A stretch of DNA of 64,000 bases from Pseudanabaena sp. ABRG5-3 (GCF_003967015.1 NZ_AP017560.1:2604001-2668000); one strand, 5' to 3'; counted from the stretch's first letter, positions 44,601 through 55,023 are shown. Numbers and translations are program-made. Notes: a model not told the origin generated them from the sequence alone.

Positions 44601-46338
44601 AGCGATTAAACAAATTGCATCGGGACGTTTTGGTGTCACTCCTTCCTATTTAGTCAGTTCCAATCAATTAGAAATTAAGGTTGCCCAAGGTGCGAAACCA
44701 GGAGAAGGTGGACAGCTTCCCGGACCTAAGGTCAGCAGCTACATTGCAATGTTGCGAAATTCCAAAGCAGGGGTTTCTCTAATTTCGCCTCCTCCCCATC
44801 ACGATATCTATTCCATCGAAGATCTCGCACAGCTAATCTACGATTTGCACCAGATCAATCCCACCGCTAAGGTTTCCGTCAAACTAGTATCGGAAATTGG
44901 TATCGGCACGATCGCTGCGGGTGTGGCTAAAGCTAATGCCGACATCATCCAAATCTCTGGCTACGATGGTGGTACAGGTGCATCACCATTAAGCTCGATT
45001 AAGCACGCTGGTTCACCTTGGGAACTAGGTTTAGCGGAAGTACATACATCGCTAATGGTGAACAAATTGCGCGATCGCGTATTACTGCGCGTCGATGGCG
45101 GCTTTAAAACTGGTTGGGATGTGGCGATCGCGGCTCTCCTCGGTGGTGAAGAATATGGCTTTGGTACGGCGGCGATGATTGCTGAAGGTTGCATCATGGC
45201 TCGCGTTTGCCATACAAACAAATGTCCCGTCGGTGTAACTTCCCAATTAGAACAGTTCCGCAAGCGCTTCCCTGGTACTCCTGAACACGTTGTCAACTTC
45301 CTCTATTTCGTTGCCGAAGAAGTACGCCAAATCCTTGCCAAACTTGGTTATAAATCCCTCAAAGAGATCATCGGACGCTCTGATCTCTTAGCTAAGCGTC
45401 AAGACTTGAAGTTGGCGAAACTCGATCTCCAACAAGTGAATCTCGACTGCTTGATTAATCTGCCTGATACCAAGAGCGATCGCAGTTGGTTAGAGCATTC
45501 TCCAACTTCTCACAGCAATGGTGCAGTGCTTGATGACGCAATCCTAGCGGATCTCGAAGTACAACAGGCGATCGCTAATCAAACTGACCTCAACAAAACC
45601 TACAAGATTGTCAATACTGATCGCTCCGTCGGTGCAAGGGTATCAGGAGCGATCGCGAAGAAATACGGTAATTCTGGTCTGGCAAGTCACCTCTATCTTG
45701 AATTTGTGGGTGCAGCAGGTCAGAGCTTTGGTGCATTCAACATCAATGGCGTAAATCTGTCAGTCATTGGTGAAGCCAACGACTATATCGGCAAAGGAAT
45801 TAACGGCGGTACGATTAGCATCAAGCCCAGCCCTGAAAGCACCTTCAATCCTGCCGATAATTCCATTGTTGGTAATACCTGTCTCTATGGTGCGACGGGT
45901 GGTTATCTATTCGTAAATGGACGTGCTGGCGAACGCTTTGGTGTCCGTAACTCTGGTGCAAAAGCAGTTGTCGAAGGCACAGGCGATCACTGTTGCGAAT
46001 ACATGACTGGTGGCGTAATCGTGGTTCTTGGAACTACAGGTCGTAACGTTGGTGCAGGTATGACAGGCGGTATTGCCTACTTCCTCGATATCGATGGCAA
46101 ATTCAAAGAGCGCCTCAGCCAAGAAGTTCTCAAAGTCCAAAGAGTTAGCACCGCCGCAGGTGAGAATCAGCTTAAGGAATTGATTCAGTCTAGCTATGAG
46201 CATACTGGTAGTTCTAGAGCCAAGGAAATTCTCAATAACTGGTCAACCTATTTGCCTAAGTTCTGGCAAGTTGTCCCTCCTTCGGAACAGAATAGCCCAG
46301 AGGCAACAGATGCATTTGCTGTAGCTGCAACAGTCTAA
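41689..46338 (+). CDS. gltB: Glutamate synthase large subunit (GltB or ferredoxin-dependent GlsF)
   Basis: A 1549-residue enzyme of ammonium assimilation. A 38-residue propeptide precedes the class II amidotransferase nucleophile Cys ([12 protein letters not shown]). The FMN/synthase domain includes [22 protein letters not shown] and [14 protein letters not shown], and the 3Fe-4S cluster motif is [13 protein letters not shown]. The C-terminal GXGXG beta-helix contains GGTISIKP and [20 protein letters not shown]. No small subunit gene (gltD) is adjacent, which leans towards the ferredoxin-dependent form, but I cannot decide by eye. ATG 41689 is chosen; an in-frame TTG at 41668 is an alternative. 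Confidence 0.95.
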   Translation: MEVSRVNTSQSNQSNQSVQSGTANLIQGPSWLVEERDACGVGFIADKEGRASHKILSNALKALTCMEHRGGCSADQDSGDGAGIMTAIPWSLLQKEIPEIDPAHTAVGMFFFPQERDRTAICREITERIAEEEGLKLLKWRVVPVNPEVLGVQARENQPHIEQAAFIADADHQNTDQIERAIYITRRRIKLEIEKLFPTGGSNFYIASLSNTTIIYKGMVRSAILDAFYADLQNPDYVSAYAIYHRRFSTNTLPKWPLAQPMRFLGHNGEINTMQGNTNWFLARQGDLSHPNWVDAKGDRIKDLLPVLKPNESDSATLDHVFELLIETGHSPLEAIMILVPEAYENQPDLSDRPEIVDFYEYYSGLQEAWDGPALLAFSDGKIVGAALDRNGLRPARYVITNDGMVIVSSEAGTVDIPEADIVEKGRLGPGQTIAVDLQTHEILHNWDIKQRVATTHPYGEWIKQYRKHLESKPFAESPALDEQTVLTHQTAFGYTLEDVEMVIEAMAQDGKEPVFCMGDDVPLAFLSQRPHLLYDYFKQRFAQVTNPPIDPLREGTVMSLSMYLGERANLLLATPEAANQIKISSPVINETELEELQNLGFDNAKLDMLFPVSAGANGLKEAIAKLTNSAVAAVRSGAKLLILSDRNLSTENAYIPPLLAVGAVHHRLCAEGIRMKASIVVDTAQCWSTHHFACLIGYGASAICPYMALETTRQWWGKAKTQTQMQTGKIKSLTITQVQDSYRKAVEGGLLKILSKMGISLLSSYSGAQIFEAIGIGAEVIETSFKGTVSRVGGVNFADIASELLNFHAQAFPELKQKKLENYGFVQYRPTGEYHMNSPEMAKALHKAVAGDGYDHYEVYRTQLQNRTPTALRDLLEFKSDRPSIPLEEVEDVSEILKRFCTGAMSLGALSREAHEVLAIAMNRVGGKSNCGEGGEDPIRYLPINDVDANGISATFPHLKGLKNGDTANSAIKQIASGRFGVTPSYLVSSNQLEIKVAQGAKPGEGGQLPGPKVSSYIAMLRNSKAGVSLISPPPHHDIYSIEDLAQLIYDLHQINPTAKVSVKLVSEIGIGTIAAGVAKANADIIQISGYDGGTGASPLSSIKHAGSPWELGLAEVHTSLMVNKLRDRVLLRVDGGFKTGWDVAIAALLGGEEYGFGTAAMIAEGCIMARVCHTNKCPVGVTSQLEQFRKRFPGTPEHVVNFLYFVAEEVRQILAKLGYKSLKEIIGRSDLLAKRQDLKLAKLDLQQVNLDCLINLPDTKSDRSWLEHSPTSHSNGAVLDDAILADLEVQQAIANQTDLNKTYKIVNTDRSVGARVSGAIAKKYGNSGLASHLYLEFVGAAGQSFGAFNINGVNLSVIGEANDYIGKGINGGTISIKPSPESTFNPADNSIVGNTCLYGATGGYLFVNGRAGERFGVRNSGAKAVVEGTGDHCCEYMTGGVIVVLGTTGRNVGAGMTGGIAYFLDIDGKFKERLSQEVLKVQRVSTAAGENQLKELIQSSYEHTGSSRAKEILNNWSTYLPKFWQVVPPSEQNSPEATDAFAVAATV

Positions 46339-46362
46339 ATTTATTCTCAATATTTAGTTTTC

Positions 46363-46390
46363 AAAGAGGGCATCTGCCCTCTTTTTATTT
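46363..46390 (+). terminator. Terminator after glutamate synthase
   Basis: A perfect 10-base stem (AAAGAGGGCA, loop TC) is followed by TTATTTTG, 24 bases after the stop. Confidence 0.8.
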
Positions 46391-46466
46391 TGTTATGCTT
46401 AGATAGTGAAGAAGGAACTAACTCAGCATAGATATAGCAGTAGCCAGTTATGTTAGGACAAAACCA

Positions 46467-46517
46467 AAACCCAGAAGAGAATTGCGGCGCTTCGCGCCGC
46501 AATTCTCTTCTGGGTTT
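46467..46517. repeat. Perfect palindrome upstream of the M28 peptidase gene
   Basis: Arms of 24 bases (AAACCCAGAAGAGAATTGCG + GCGC) flank loop TTC. TTAGGACAAAACC lies just before it. The inner AGAGAATTGCGG is shared with the palindrome at 47393-47447, on the other side of the same gene. Confidence 0.8.
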
Positions 46518-46551
46518 AACTACTTATTGGCGCAAATCACTGAGGTAAATC

Positions 46552-47394
46552 ATGGAAAATCTCCAAGCGCGATTAATTCAATATTTGGAAAAAATTGTCA
46601 TCGAGCGCAATCCCTACTATGCTTCGGCTGGACATTTATTTGCACGAGAATATATCCGATCGCATTTTGCCAAATTCGGTGAAGTAATCACCCATGAGTT
46701 TGAAGTTAATGGGAATAAGCATCAAAACTTGATTTTACAAATTGGGTCTAAAGATGGCAAACAGCGATCGCCTTTGATTATTGGCGCACATTACGATACG
46801 GTTGCGGCTTGTGTGGGCGCAGATGATAATGGCTCAGGGGTGGCAGTACTTCTAGAACTGGCGGAATCTATATCTAAAAATCCAATTAAATATCCCGTTC
46901 AGTTAATTGCCTTTGATATGGAGGAATATGGGTTGTCGGGAAGTCGTGCCTATGCAGCAAAACTTAAGAGTGACAAGCAAAAAATCCGCCTGATGATTTC
47001 CTTAGAGATGTTAGGATATTGTGATCGCAAGCCCAATTCACAACATTATCCCGCAGGTTTAGATAAGTTCTATCCAAATACTGGCGACTTCATTGGCTTA
47101 ATTGGCAGTATTCCCACGATTCCCGATCTGATCCATTTTCAACATCATATGAAACCAATCGTTCCTTGTGAATGGCTCCCCGCAGGTTGGCGTGGTTTAG
47201 CAATACCTGACACTCGCCGTAGTGATCATGCGCCGTTTTGGGATGCTGGCTACAAAGCGCTGATGATTACTGATACTGCCGATATGCGAAATCCTCATTA
47301 TCACAAAAGTAGTGATCGCCTAGAGACTCTCGATTTAGAATTTCTCACTCATGTCTGCCAAGGCTTAATCACAGGAATCGCGAATCTATATTAA
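46552..47394 (+). CDS. M28 family zinc aminopeptidase
   Basis: A 280-residue peptidase without signal peptide. Zinc ligands and catalytic residues are visible: IIGAHYDTVAACVGADDNGS (His, Asp), FDMEEYGLSGSRAYA (catalytic Glu-Glu), RRSDHAPFWDAGYKALMITD (Asp), NPHYHKSSDRLETLD (His). Complete fold. Flanked on both sides by related palindromes. Substrate unknown. Confidence 0.92.
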   Translation: MENLQARLIQYLEKIVIERNPYYASAGHLFAREYIRSHFAKFGEVITHEFEVNGNKHQNLILQIGSKDGKQRSPLIIGAHYDTVAACVGADDNGSGVAVLLELAESISKNPIKYPVQLIAFDMEEYGLSGSRAYAAKLKSDKQKIRLMISLEMLGYCDRKPNSQHYPAGLDKFYPNTGDFIGLIGSIPTIPDLIHFQHHMKPIVPCEWLPAGWRGLAIPDTRRSDHAPFWDAGYKALMITDTADMRNPHYHKSSDRLETLDLEFLTHVCQGLITGIANLY

Positions 47395-47447
47395 AACCCA
47401 ATAAGAGAATTGCGGTGCGAAGCGCCGCAATTCTCTTATTGGGTTTT
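47393..47447. repeat. Palindrome after the M28 peptidase gene
   Basis: Arms of 26 bases (AAAACCCAATAAGAGAATTG + CGGTGC) flank loop GAA with one mismatch. GGTTTTATGTCC follows, the inverse of the AGGACATAAAACC flank at 9591 and 16283. Confidence 0.8.
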
Positions 47448-47509
47448 ATGTCCCATGCGGGAGTTGATATATAATCAAGTTAGCTATTTACAAATCTTAA
47501 AGATTATTT

Positions 47510-49594
47510 ATGAGTGAAGTTAACAACCCTCTTTTAATTGGCAAAGGGCTACCACCATTTCCAGATATTAAGCCTGAACATGTCATTCCTGCGATTACCC
47601 AATTGCTTGAAGAAACTAGCGCAGGACTAACCCATCTCGAAGCCAATGTTGAGCCTACATGGTCAGGACTAGTCGAGCCGCTAGAACGTCTTACGGAACG
47701 GATTGGTTGGGCATGGGGTGCTATCGAGCATCTACTTAGTGTCAAAAACAGTGCCGAATTGCGCGAAGCTCATAAAGTTGTGCAACCCAAGGTTATTGAA
47801 TTCTTTAACCGTTTTAGCCAAAGCCAACCAGTCTATAAGGCTTATAAAGCAATCTATGGCTCATCGGTATGGGATAGCCTTGAACCTGCCCAAAAACGCA
47901 TTGTCGAAGCTGCTATTCGTGATGCCGAACTTTCGGGCGTTGGTTTAGAAGGTGAAGACAAAGAGAAGTTCAATGCGATCCAAATGGAACTTGCCGAACT
48001 CTCCACCAACTTCTCAAATCATGTCCTAGATGCCACTAAAGCCTTTAGCATGACTCTAACCTTGCCCGAAGAGATTGACGGGTTGCCTCCTAGTCTATTG
48101 GCTCAAGCTGCTCAAGCAGCCCGTCTTGACGGTGACAACAAAGCCACCCCTGAAAATGGATCTTGGTGCATTACCCTCGACTATCCTAGCTATGTTCCCT
48201 TTATGCAGCATAGTCGTCGTCGTGATTTACGTGAGAAACTCTATCGCGCCTTTGTCAGCCGTGCCGCCAGTGGTGAGTTTGATAATTCGCCATTGATCGA
48301 TCGCATTCTGGAATTGCGTCAGCAAAAGGCAAACTTGCTCGGCTATCCCACCTATGCGGAATTGAGTCTCGCTCGAAAGATGGCTCCCAATGTCGATGCT
48401 GTTGAGAAATTGCTGGAAGAATTGCGCCAGTCAAGCTACACTGCCGCCGTTGCAGAATTTGCCGAATTAAAGGAATTTGCAAAGTCTCAAGGTGAAACGG
48501 AAGAACTGAAGCATTGGGATACTGCTTACTGGGCAGAACGTCAACGCGAAACCAAGTTCAACTTTACCGTTGAAGAATTGCGTCCCTATTTCCCCTTGCC
48601 CAAGGTTCTTGAAGGTCTCTTTGCCCTTGTAAAGCGCTTGTTTGGAGTGACCGTCGTTCCTGCGGATGGCAAAGCTCCAATTTGGCATGAGAGTGTCTGC
48701 TTCTTTGAAATTCAAGATGAGCAAAATCAAGCGATCGCCTATTTCTACCTTGACCCCTACAGTCGTCCTGCCGAAAAGCGTGGTGGTGCATGGATGAATG
48801 ACTGCATCGGACGCGCCAAGGTGATCGAAGATGGTAAACCAATCACCCGTTTACCCGTTGCCTATCTCATTTGTAATCAGTCTCCCCCCGTTGATGGCAA
48901 ACCTAGCCTGATGACCTTTGGTGAAGTGGAAACTCTCTTCCATGAGTTTGGACATGGCTTGCAGCATATGCTTACTAAGGTTGACTATTCGGGTGCTTCG
49001 GGAATCAACAATGTGGAATGGGATGCAGTAGAATTGCCCAGTCAATTCATGGAAAACTGGTGCTACGATCGCGCTACCTTGTTTGGCATGGCAAAGCATT
49101 ATGAAACAGGCGAAACTCTGCCTGAATCCTATTACCAAAAGCTCGTTGATTCCAAAAACTACATGAGTGGTTCAGGAATGTTGCGTCAGTTACATTTCAG
49201 TCTCGTGGATATAGAACTTCATCATCGCTATCAAGTCGGTGGTGGCGAAACTCCCCTTCAAGTGCGATCGCGCCTTGCGAAAACCACAATGATCATCCCA
49301 CCCTTGCCTGAAGATAACTTCCTCTGCTCCTTTGGTCATATTTTTGCAGGAGGCTATGCCGCAGGTTACTATAGCTACAAGTGGGCAGAAGTTCTTAGTG
49401 CTGATGCCTTTGCCGCCTTTGAGGAAGCTGGGCTAGAGGATGAAGATGCGATCGCTTCGACTGGTAGACTCTATCGCGATACAGTTTTGGCTCTCGGTGG
49501 TAGTAAACATCCGATGGAAGTCTTTAAAACCTTCCGAGGACGCGAACCCAGCACAGCTCCTTTGCTGCGTCATAGTGGTTTAGCAAAAGTCTAA
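47510..49594 (+). CDS. prlC: M3 family oligopeptidase A-like metallopeptidase
   Basis: A 694-residue cytoplasmic zinc peptidase that degrades short peptides. The zinc site is ETLFHEFGHGLQHMLT (HExxH near residue 478) with the third ligand Glu further on (EWDAVELPSQFMENWCYD). Other family blocks are YFYLDPYSRPAEKRGGAWM and HIFAGGYAAGYYSYKWAEVL. Length matches oligopeptidase A. Confidence 0.95.
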   Translation: MSEVNNPLLIGKGLPPFPDIKPEHVIPAITQLLEETSAGLTHLEANVEPTWSGLVEPLERLTERIGWAWGAIEHLLSVKNSAELREAHKVVQPKVIEFFNRFSQSQPVYKAYKAIYGSSVWDSLEPAQKRIVEAAIRDAELSGVGLEGEDKEKFNAIQMELAELSTNFSNHVLDATKAFSMTLTLPEEIDGLPPSLLAQAAQAARLDGDNKATPENGSWCITLDYPSYVPFMQHSRRRDLREKLYRAFVSRAASGEFDNSPLIDRILELRQQKANLLGYPTYAELSLARKMAPNVDAVEKLLEELRQSSYTAAVAEFAELKEFAKSQGETEELKHWDTAYWAERQRETKFNFTVEELRPYFPLPKVLEGLFALVKRLFGVTVVPADGKAPIWHESVCFFEIQDEQNQAIAYFYLDPYSRPAEKRGGAWMNDCIGRAKVIEDGKPITRLPVAYLICNQSPPVDGKPSLMTFGEVETLFHEFGHGLQHMLTKVDYSGASGINNVEWDAVELPSQFMENWCYDRATLFGMAKHYETGETLPESYYQKLVDSKNYMSGSGMLRQLHFSLVDIELHHRYQVGGGETPLQVRSRLAKTTMIIPPLPEDNFLCSFGHIFAGGYAAGYYSYKWAEVLSADAFAAFEEAGLEDEDAIASTGRLYRDTVLALGGSKHPMEVFKTFRGREPSTAPLLRHSGLAKV

Positions 49595-49636
49595 TTTACA
49601 ATAAAGGCGTTGCAATGCAACGCCTTTATTGTAAAT
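49594..49636 (+). terminator. Palindromic terminator after prlC
   Basis: A perfect 20-base stem (ATTTACAATAAAGGCGTTGC, loop AAT) begins at the prlC stop codon. No T run follows, so termination strength is uncertain. Confidence 0.55.
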
Positions 49637-49643
49637 CGATATT

Positions 49644-49976
49644 ATGCTCACAGTTATTTTGTTAATCTGTTCTAATGTGTTCATGACCCTTGCATGGTAT
49701 GGACATCTAAAGTTTTTTCAAAATCAATCTCTCTTATTTGTGATTTTGGCGAGTTGGGGAATTGCCTTTTTTGAATACTGTTTTCAAGTTCCTGCAAATC
49801 GATTTGGCTATGGAGAATTTACCGCTACGCAATTAAAACTCATCCAAGAAGCAATCTCAATTCTCACCTTCATTGCTTTTGCCATAATCGTTTTGGGTGA
49901 GAGTATGAAATGGAATTATGTTGTCGCATTTGGGCTAATGATGTTGGCAGTATGGTTTGCAGTTGCGATTAAGTAA
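49644..49976 (+). CDS. DUF486/DMT family small membrane protein
   Basis: A 110-residue protein with four hydrophobic segments and the DUF486 pattern: ICSNVFMTLAWYGHLKF, WGIAFFEYCFQVPANRFGY, FTATQLKLIQEAISILTF, AFIVLGE-like text (AIIVLGESMKWNYVVAFGLM). It belongs with the drug/metabolite transporter superfamily but is half-sized, so it probably dimerises. Substrate unknown. Confidence 0.92.
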   Translation: MLTVILLICSNVFMTLAWYGHLKFFQNQSLLFVILASWGIAFFEYCFQVPANRFGYGEFTATQLKLIQEAISILTFIAFAIIVLGESMKWNYVVAFGLMMLAVWFAVAIK

Positions 49977-50058
49977 ATAGTGGTTGATAGAAATAATTAA
50001 ATAACGCCTTAAAATACGATAAAATTTCATTTGAACAATGATTTTCTGAAAAACTGCT

Positions 50059-53000
50059 GTGCAGATTACTGATATTCCTACAGGTTGGCTACTTTTAGAT
50101 ATAGAGAGAAAGAAAAAGGCTAATGGTAAATGGAAAATATCAGAGATTGCTTTGGTAGATTGTACTGAGAAGTATCACAATAAAGCATTAGAAAGATCGA
50201 CAGCAGATTTAACGCTAGAGAAAATCAAAAAATCAACAGTTGTTTTAGGACATAATATCCGTCGGCATGACTTAGCGACACTCTTTACAAATATTCCCTC
50301 ATGGCTCAACTTGAGAATTTGCGATACTCTCGAATTATCAGCATTTTTTTTAGTTGGACAGCAAACGTATAAACTTAGCAAACTATATCGTCAAGAGCTT
50401 GGATTTTCAGATCCCTTAGAAGATGCTTGGGAGAGTTTTGAGCTTTACGAAAAGGTTAAAGAAGTAGGCAAAAATTTACCGCCTTTAGTTTGCTATTGGG
50501 CTTGGCAACTTTTACCAGATAGATATCCTTTACGTCTAATCCCTGAAGGGGAATGGCTAAACGATTGGAAAAATCTTGAAGAAAAATTTCCTGATGCTGA
50601 GATAAAGGCACTGCAAAAATATGTGGAAACTATTCCTAAAAAGCCAAATATCAATAATTTAGGAATAATTATATTTTTAAATTGGCTATACCATCTTGAT
50701 AAGCCTCTAGCCCATCGCCCTAAATGGGTTGAAGAAACTTTTCCTCAATTTCGAGAAGCTGAAGCTATCACTTTCCCTTTTCTATCACAAGACTACTTCT
50801 CAGATGTCAAGTTGGATAAAGAACTAAAATTCTTTTTTGGTGATAGTTATTCTTTTCGAGATAATCAGTTAGAACTTGTCAAAGCATTTTTGAGTAAAGA
50901 AGTAACTCCATTGGGAATTTTACCAACTGGTGGGGGTAAGAGTTTGACATTCCAGTTTCCTGCGTTGCTTTTTTCAAAATATCAAAGAGGACTATCCGTC
51001 ATCATTTCGCCTTTACAAGCTTTGATGATGGATCAAGTTCAAAATTTGCAGGAACAATTAAAGGAAAGGCATCCTAACTATGTTGACAGAGTTGCTTTGC
51101 TATCAGGTACACAAAGTCTCAGTGAGCAGAAAGAGATTATTGATAACTTATGGCAAGGGAAAGTAGATATTCTTTATTTATCTCCTGAAAGATTGCGTCA
51201 GCCAACTATTCAAAGGCTTTTAAAGCATCGTTTACCAGTTTTATGGGTGCTAGATGAGGCGCATACTCTTTCGCAATGGGGACATGATTTTCGTCCTGAT
51301 TTTATGCGGATTGCGGGAATTATCAAGAAAATTTATCAAGATAAAATGCATGATTGTCGTTGGGGATTTGTGACAGCGACTGCAACAGATAAGGTAGTCG
51401 AAGATTTACAAGAAAAAGTAGAAACAATTAATTCAGATCAGCAAAGTGGAAAGCTTTTTACTGGGAAATTGGAGATTCTTCCTAGAGACAAAGAATATTT
51501 TCAATGGCGCAAAGAAATTACGACTTATGTTGAGAGCATTCCTGAAGATGACAGACAGGATAAGATGCTATCGATTTTAGAGACTGAACATAATCAACAT
51601 CCTCATGGAGTTGCAATTGTTTATGTACGTTTTAGGAAAGAAACTGAAAGATATGCAAAGATTATTTGCGATCGCACAAATTTGAGAGCTGAAGCTTTTC
51701 ACGGTCGGGTTACCGCACAGAAAAAGCAAGAGATACTGCAAAAGTTTAAGGATAAACAATTAGATGTTGTAGTTGCGACAAATGCTTTTGGTATGGGTAT
51801 AGATCGTGAAGGCATTCATACTGTGATCCACATTGCACCGCCAGCGACTCCTGAAGCATATCAGCAAGAGATTGGGAGATTGGCTCGTAAGCAAGGAGAA
51901 CAAGGCAAAGCATATCTATTTCAAGATAATGAAGACTTTGAGCGTACATTTAATCAAGAAAATAAATCCCAAATTAGTTCTCAGGCAATGCAAGGTTGTT
52001 GGGGTGTAATTAAAGAAAAATTAAAGAAAGGAAATGGAGATGCTTGGGTAAGTACCTTAGATCTGGAAAAGCATCTTGAGTCTGATGATCCAGAGATTCT
52101 TGCGACTCAGACAAGAACCGTACTTTATCAATTGGAAGAGGGGAATCTGCTCAGGGAAGAAGAATCATGTCCTTGCATTTTGTATATCCAGTTAAATAAC
52201 CATATGGCATTAGCCAGCCATATTCCATCATCATCAAAAAATCTAGTTCAGTATCTTAAAGAAATTGGGATTAAGCAAAAAGATAACGCTATCAACTTGG
52301 ATGTTCAAGAAGCCGCTTTGTCTATACCAATGTACCCTACTAAAATAATTAATAGTGTACGTCAGTTAGCAAAATCTGGAATAATTTCTTGGCATTACGA
52401 GATTACTTTTAAGTATTCCGAAAAGAAAGTCAAAAAAAGAATTGATGAGATTTTCACCAGAACACAAGCTTTTTTACAAGACTTGCAGGAAAAGGAAATC
52501 TTTGTTGAAGAGGAAAATCTGATCCGTCTTAACAATATTGAATCTCTGGAAAAAGAAATTTCATCTAAAAACAAAAACCTTAATTTCAAACTAAATGATG
52601 CTTTAAAACTGCTGACAAAATTAAAGCTTGCTAAGTACGAAAAAAAGAGTCGCAGCACTATTAATTTTTATTTTAATGATAATCAATCCTTTAGTCATTG
52701 GATAAAAATAAGTTTAGAAGCTTGTAAGATTCATATCAAGAATATTCAGACAGTAGAAACTGCACTAAGTCAAGTTTTTGAACTAAGAAACTGGAATAGG
52801 ACAGATAGTCAACTTGTAGACATAGCAGAAATTGAGTTGCAATTAGAAAATACTTATCTTGTAGGTACAAATCCTCTTTCTATTCTGAACCTGATGCAAG
52901 GTTTATGTCTAATTATGTTGGGTAGGGGTGATTCTAATTACGATAGGCTTTATCATGTTGTTAAAGGTAGTAAAACAAACTTTATCAAATCTATATATGA

Positions 53001-55023
53001 ACCTCTTCGCAAACATTATGAACAAAGATTTCAGCGTATCCATGCAATCAAAGAAGTTTTAAAATATGAAGATGAGCAAAAGAGAATAGCAGTTCTAAGA
53101 GATTATTTCTTAATGAATTTAGATGGTTTTAATGAGAAATATTTTCCTAATATAGATATTAATAGCCCGCCGATAATTAGTGACATACTTAACAATCTTA
53201 GTGATGCTCAAAAGGAAATTGTCAAAGACGATACCAGTAGAGCTTTGCTAGTTTTGGCAGGGCCGGGTTCTGGGAAAACGAGAACTATTGTTTATCGAGT
53301 TGCTCATTTAATAGCAGTCAGTGGTGTATCACCATCAAGGATTTTAGTCTTGTCACATACACGCACTGCGGCAGCAGAAGTACGAAAACGGCTATACCAA
53401 CTTTTAGGAGCGAGGGGGGCGCAAGTTGATGCACTTACTTTTCATGCTTTAGCTTCTAAGCTAACAGGATTGAGACATAATGATGCTCCAGATAACATTG
53501 GTAGAAATGCAAGTACAGATATAAAGTTTGATTGGTTACTAACAGAACTATTTACCTACCTTCAGGAAAATAGTTCTGATTATCAATACATACTGATCGA
53601 TGAATATCAGGATATTAATGAACTGCAATATCAGATCGTGAAGCTATTAGGCAATTTCCGAAGAGATGAAGACCAAGATGAACAACAGGATAGCTTTTTA
53701 GTTGCTGTGGGTGATCCCAATCAAAATCTATTTGAGTTTTCTGGAAGTAGTAATAAATTTATTAACGAATTTCGTAGAGATTGGTCTATAGAGGATCAAC
53801 CAGAAAGATGTCTCTTGGCGAATTATCGATCTCTTCCTGCCATAGTTGATTTTACAAATGTGTTCATCAGCCAAGCAATTCCTAATAATCAAATTAATCA
53901 AACAGGTGGAAAAATTTATGCTCACCGTGCTGATGGTATTGGCGAAATATTATGGGGAGAATATTCTCATCTATACCATGCTGCGAAATGGATAGCAGAT
54001 AGGATTAAAGAATTAATTTTTGACAGACAAATTAGGCCCAATGAGATCACAATATTAGCTCATAGATGGAAAGATCTCCGTTTTCTTCAGCATTTCTTGC
54101 AAGAGATTGGTGTTCCTTATCAGTTCTATGATAACTCTGAGAAACTACGTCCTTCTAATAGTCTGATTGGTCAAAAAATCTTAGAATATCTTAGAAAAGA
54201 TCCAGATCTAAAAGTTGATAATCCAACAGACTACTTGGAGAAAGTTCGCCTAATGCTTGGCTATAGCGATCAAGATGTTGCATGGCAATCTCTGTTAGCA
54301 ACCTTGGATAACTGTAAGAGTATTACTCAAGAAGAAATTTGTTATCTCTTAGAAGAAGCAAAAACTATTAGACCAGAAGAAGTTGTACTCTCTACATTCC
54401 ACAGTGCAAAGGGTTCAGAATTTGCTCATGTATTTGTACTTGAAGATGGCGATAGATTTGATCTGAGTAACAATTATGAGAGTTGTACTCGAAAACTTTA
54501 TGTGGGATTTACAAGAGCAAAAGATTCTCTATCTATTCTTTTTAAGCAAGGTACAAGGCAAAATGATCCTGCTTTAGTTGCGATGTCTATTTTAAAAAAT
54601 AGCGAATTAAATTCAGGTGTATCTAAAATCGAAATACCAACGATTTCTTTGAATCATCAATCTATTCGTTACCAACTTATATTAGAGCCTAAGGATTTAT
54701 TTTTGAGTCATCAATCTGTTCTTATAGCATCTGGTCGTAATAGGATAGACTACTATGGACGTAATTGGGGAAGTATAAGCATTGAAGGTAGATCTTTTTA
54801 CTATGAATATGGTTCCTCAGATAAATCAGGTAATGTGGCTTTTCTATCTACAGTAGGGAACACAATATTGCAAAATCACCCAAATCATAGAGTTACAGCA
54901 AAAGGATATACAATATTTCGTGTCGAACGTGATGATGAATGGTATGAGAGGGTAAGGTATTCAGGCACTGAAGATCATCATTATGTGGTTTTGCCTTGCT
55001 TAGAAATAGAAGAAAGACTGTAA
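50059..55023 (+). CDS. Exonuclease-like/RecQ-type/UvrD-type helicase fusion
   Basis: A 1654-residue protein. Residues 1-150 look like a DEDD 3'-5' exonuclease (LLLDIER with D14/E16, LGHNIRRHD, DPLEDAWESFELY). About 265-640 is a RecQ-type helicase: LPTGGGKSLTFQFP, LDEAHTLSQWGHDFRPDF, ATNAFGMGIDREGI, QEIGRLARKQG. The cysteine zinc-binding set of classic RecQ is not evident. About 1050-1560 is a UvrD/Rep helicase: VLAGPGSGKTRTIVYR, ILIDEYQDINELQYQI, LSTFHSAKGSEFAHV, LYVGFTRAKDSL. The gene is AT-rich with a single HIP1 site (51669), unlike its neighbours. Start is GTG with no clear ribosome site. It likely acts in DNA repair or anti-phage defence. Confidence 0.92.
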   Translation: MQITDIPTGWLLLDIERKKKANGKWKISEIALVDCTEKYHNKALERSTADLTLEKIKKSTVVLGHNIRRHDLATLFTNIPSWLNLRICDTLELSAFFLVGQQTYKLSKLYRQELGFSDPLEDAWESFELYEKVKEVGKNLPPLVCYWAWQLLPDRYPLRLIPEGEWLNDWKNLEEKFPDAEIKALQKYVETIPKKPNINNLGIIIFLNWLYHLDKPLAHRPKWVEETFPQFREAEAITFPFLSQDYFSDVKLDKELKFFFGDSYSFRDNQLELVKAFLSKEVTPLGILPTGGGKSLTFQFPALLFSKYQRGLSVIISPLQALMMDQVQNLQEQLKERHPNYVDRVALLSGTQSLSEQKEIIDNLWQGKVDILYLSPERLRQPTIQRLLKHRLPVLWVLDEAHTLSQWGHDFRPDFMRIAGIIKKIYQDKMHDCRWGFVTATATDKVVEDLQEKVETINSDQQSGKLFTGKLEILPRDKEYFQWRKEITTYVESIPEDDRQDKMLSILETEHNQHPHGVAIVYVRFRKETERYAKIICDRTNLRAEAFHGRVTAQKKQEILQKFKDKQLDVVVATNAFGMGIDREGIHTVIHIAPPATPEAYQQEIGRLARKQGEQGKAYLFQDNEDFERTFNQENKSQISSQAMQGCWGVIKEKLKKGNGDAWVSTLDLEKHLESDDPEILATQTRTVLYQLEEGNLLREEESCPCILYIQLNNHMALASHIPSSSKNLVQYLKEIGIKQKDNAINLDVQEAALSIPMYPTKIINSVRQLAKSGIISWHYEITFKYSEKKVKKRIDEIFTRTQAFLQDLQEKEIFVEEENLIRLNNIESLEKEISSKNKNLNFKLNDALKLLTKLKLAKYEKKSRSTINFYFNDNQSFSHWIKISLEACKIHIKNIQTVETALSQVFELRNWNRTDSQLVDIAEIELQLENTYLVGTNPLSILNLMQGLCLIMLGRGDSNYDRLYHVVKGSKTNFIKSIYEPLRKHYEQRFQRIHAIKEVLKYEDEQKRIAVLRDYFLMNLDGFNEKYFPNIDINSPPIISDILNNLSDAQKEIVKDDTSRALLVLAGPGSGKTRTIVYRVAHLIAVSGVSPSRILVLSHTRTAAAEVRKRLYQLLGARGAQVDALTFHALASKLTGLRHNDAPDNIGRNASTDIKFDWLLTELFTYLQENSSDYQYILIDEYQDINELQYQIVKLLGNFRRDEDQDEQQDSFLVAVGDPNQNLFEFSGSSNKFINEFRRDWSIEDQPERCLLANYRSLPAIVDFTNVFISQAIPNNQINQTGGKIYAHRADGIGEILWGEYSHLYHAAKWIADRIKELIFDRQIRPNEITILAHRWKDLRFLQHFLQEIGVPYQFYDNSEKLRPSNSLIGQKILEYLRKDPDLKVDNPTDYLEKVRLMLGYSDQDVAWQSLLATLDNCKSITQEEICYLLEEAKTIRPEEVVLSTFHSAKGSEFAHVFVLEDGDRFDLSNNYESCTRKLYVGFTRAKDSLSILFKQGTRQNDPALVAMSILKNSELNSGVSKIEIPTISLNHQSIRYQLILEPKDLFLSHQSVLIASGRNRIDYYGRNWGSISIEGRSFYYEYGSSDKSGNVAFLSTVGNTILQNHPNHRVTAKGYTIFRVERDDEWYERVRYSGTEDHHYVVLPCLEIEERL

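Noticed and set aside
50059-55023. Helicase fusion as an assembly artefact or frameshift join
   Set aside because: The frame is open through all domains with a long plausible linker and uniform AT-rich composition.
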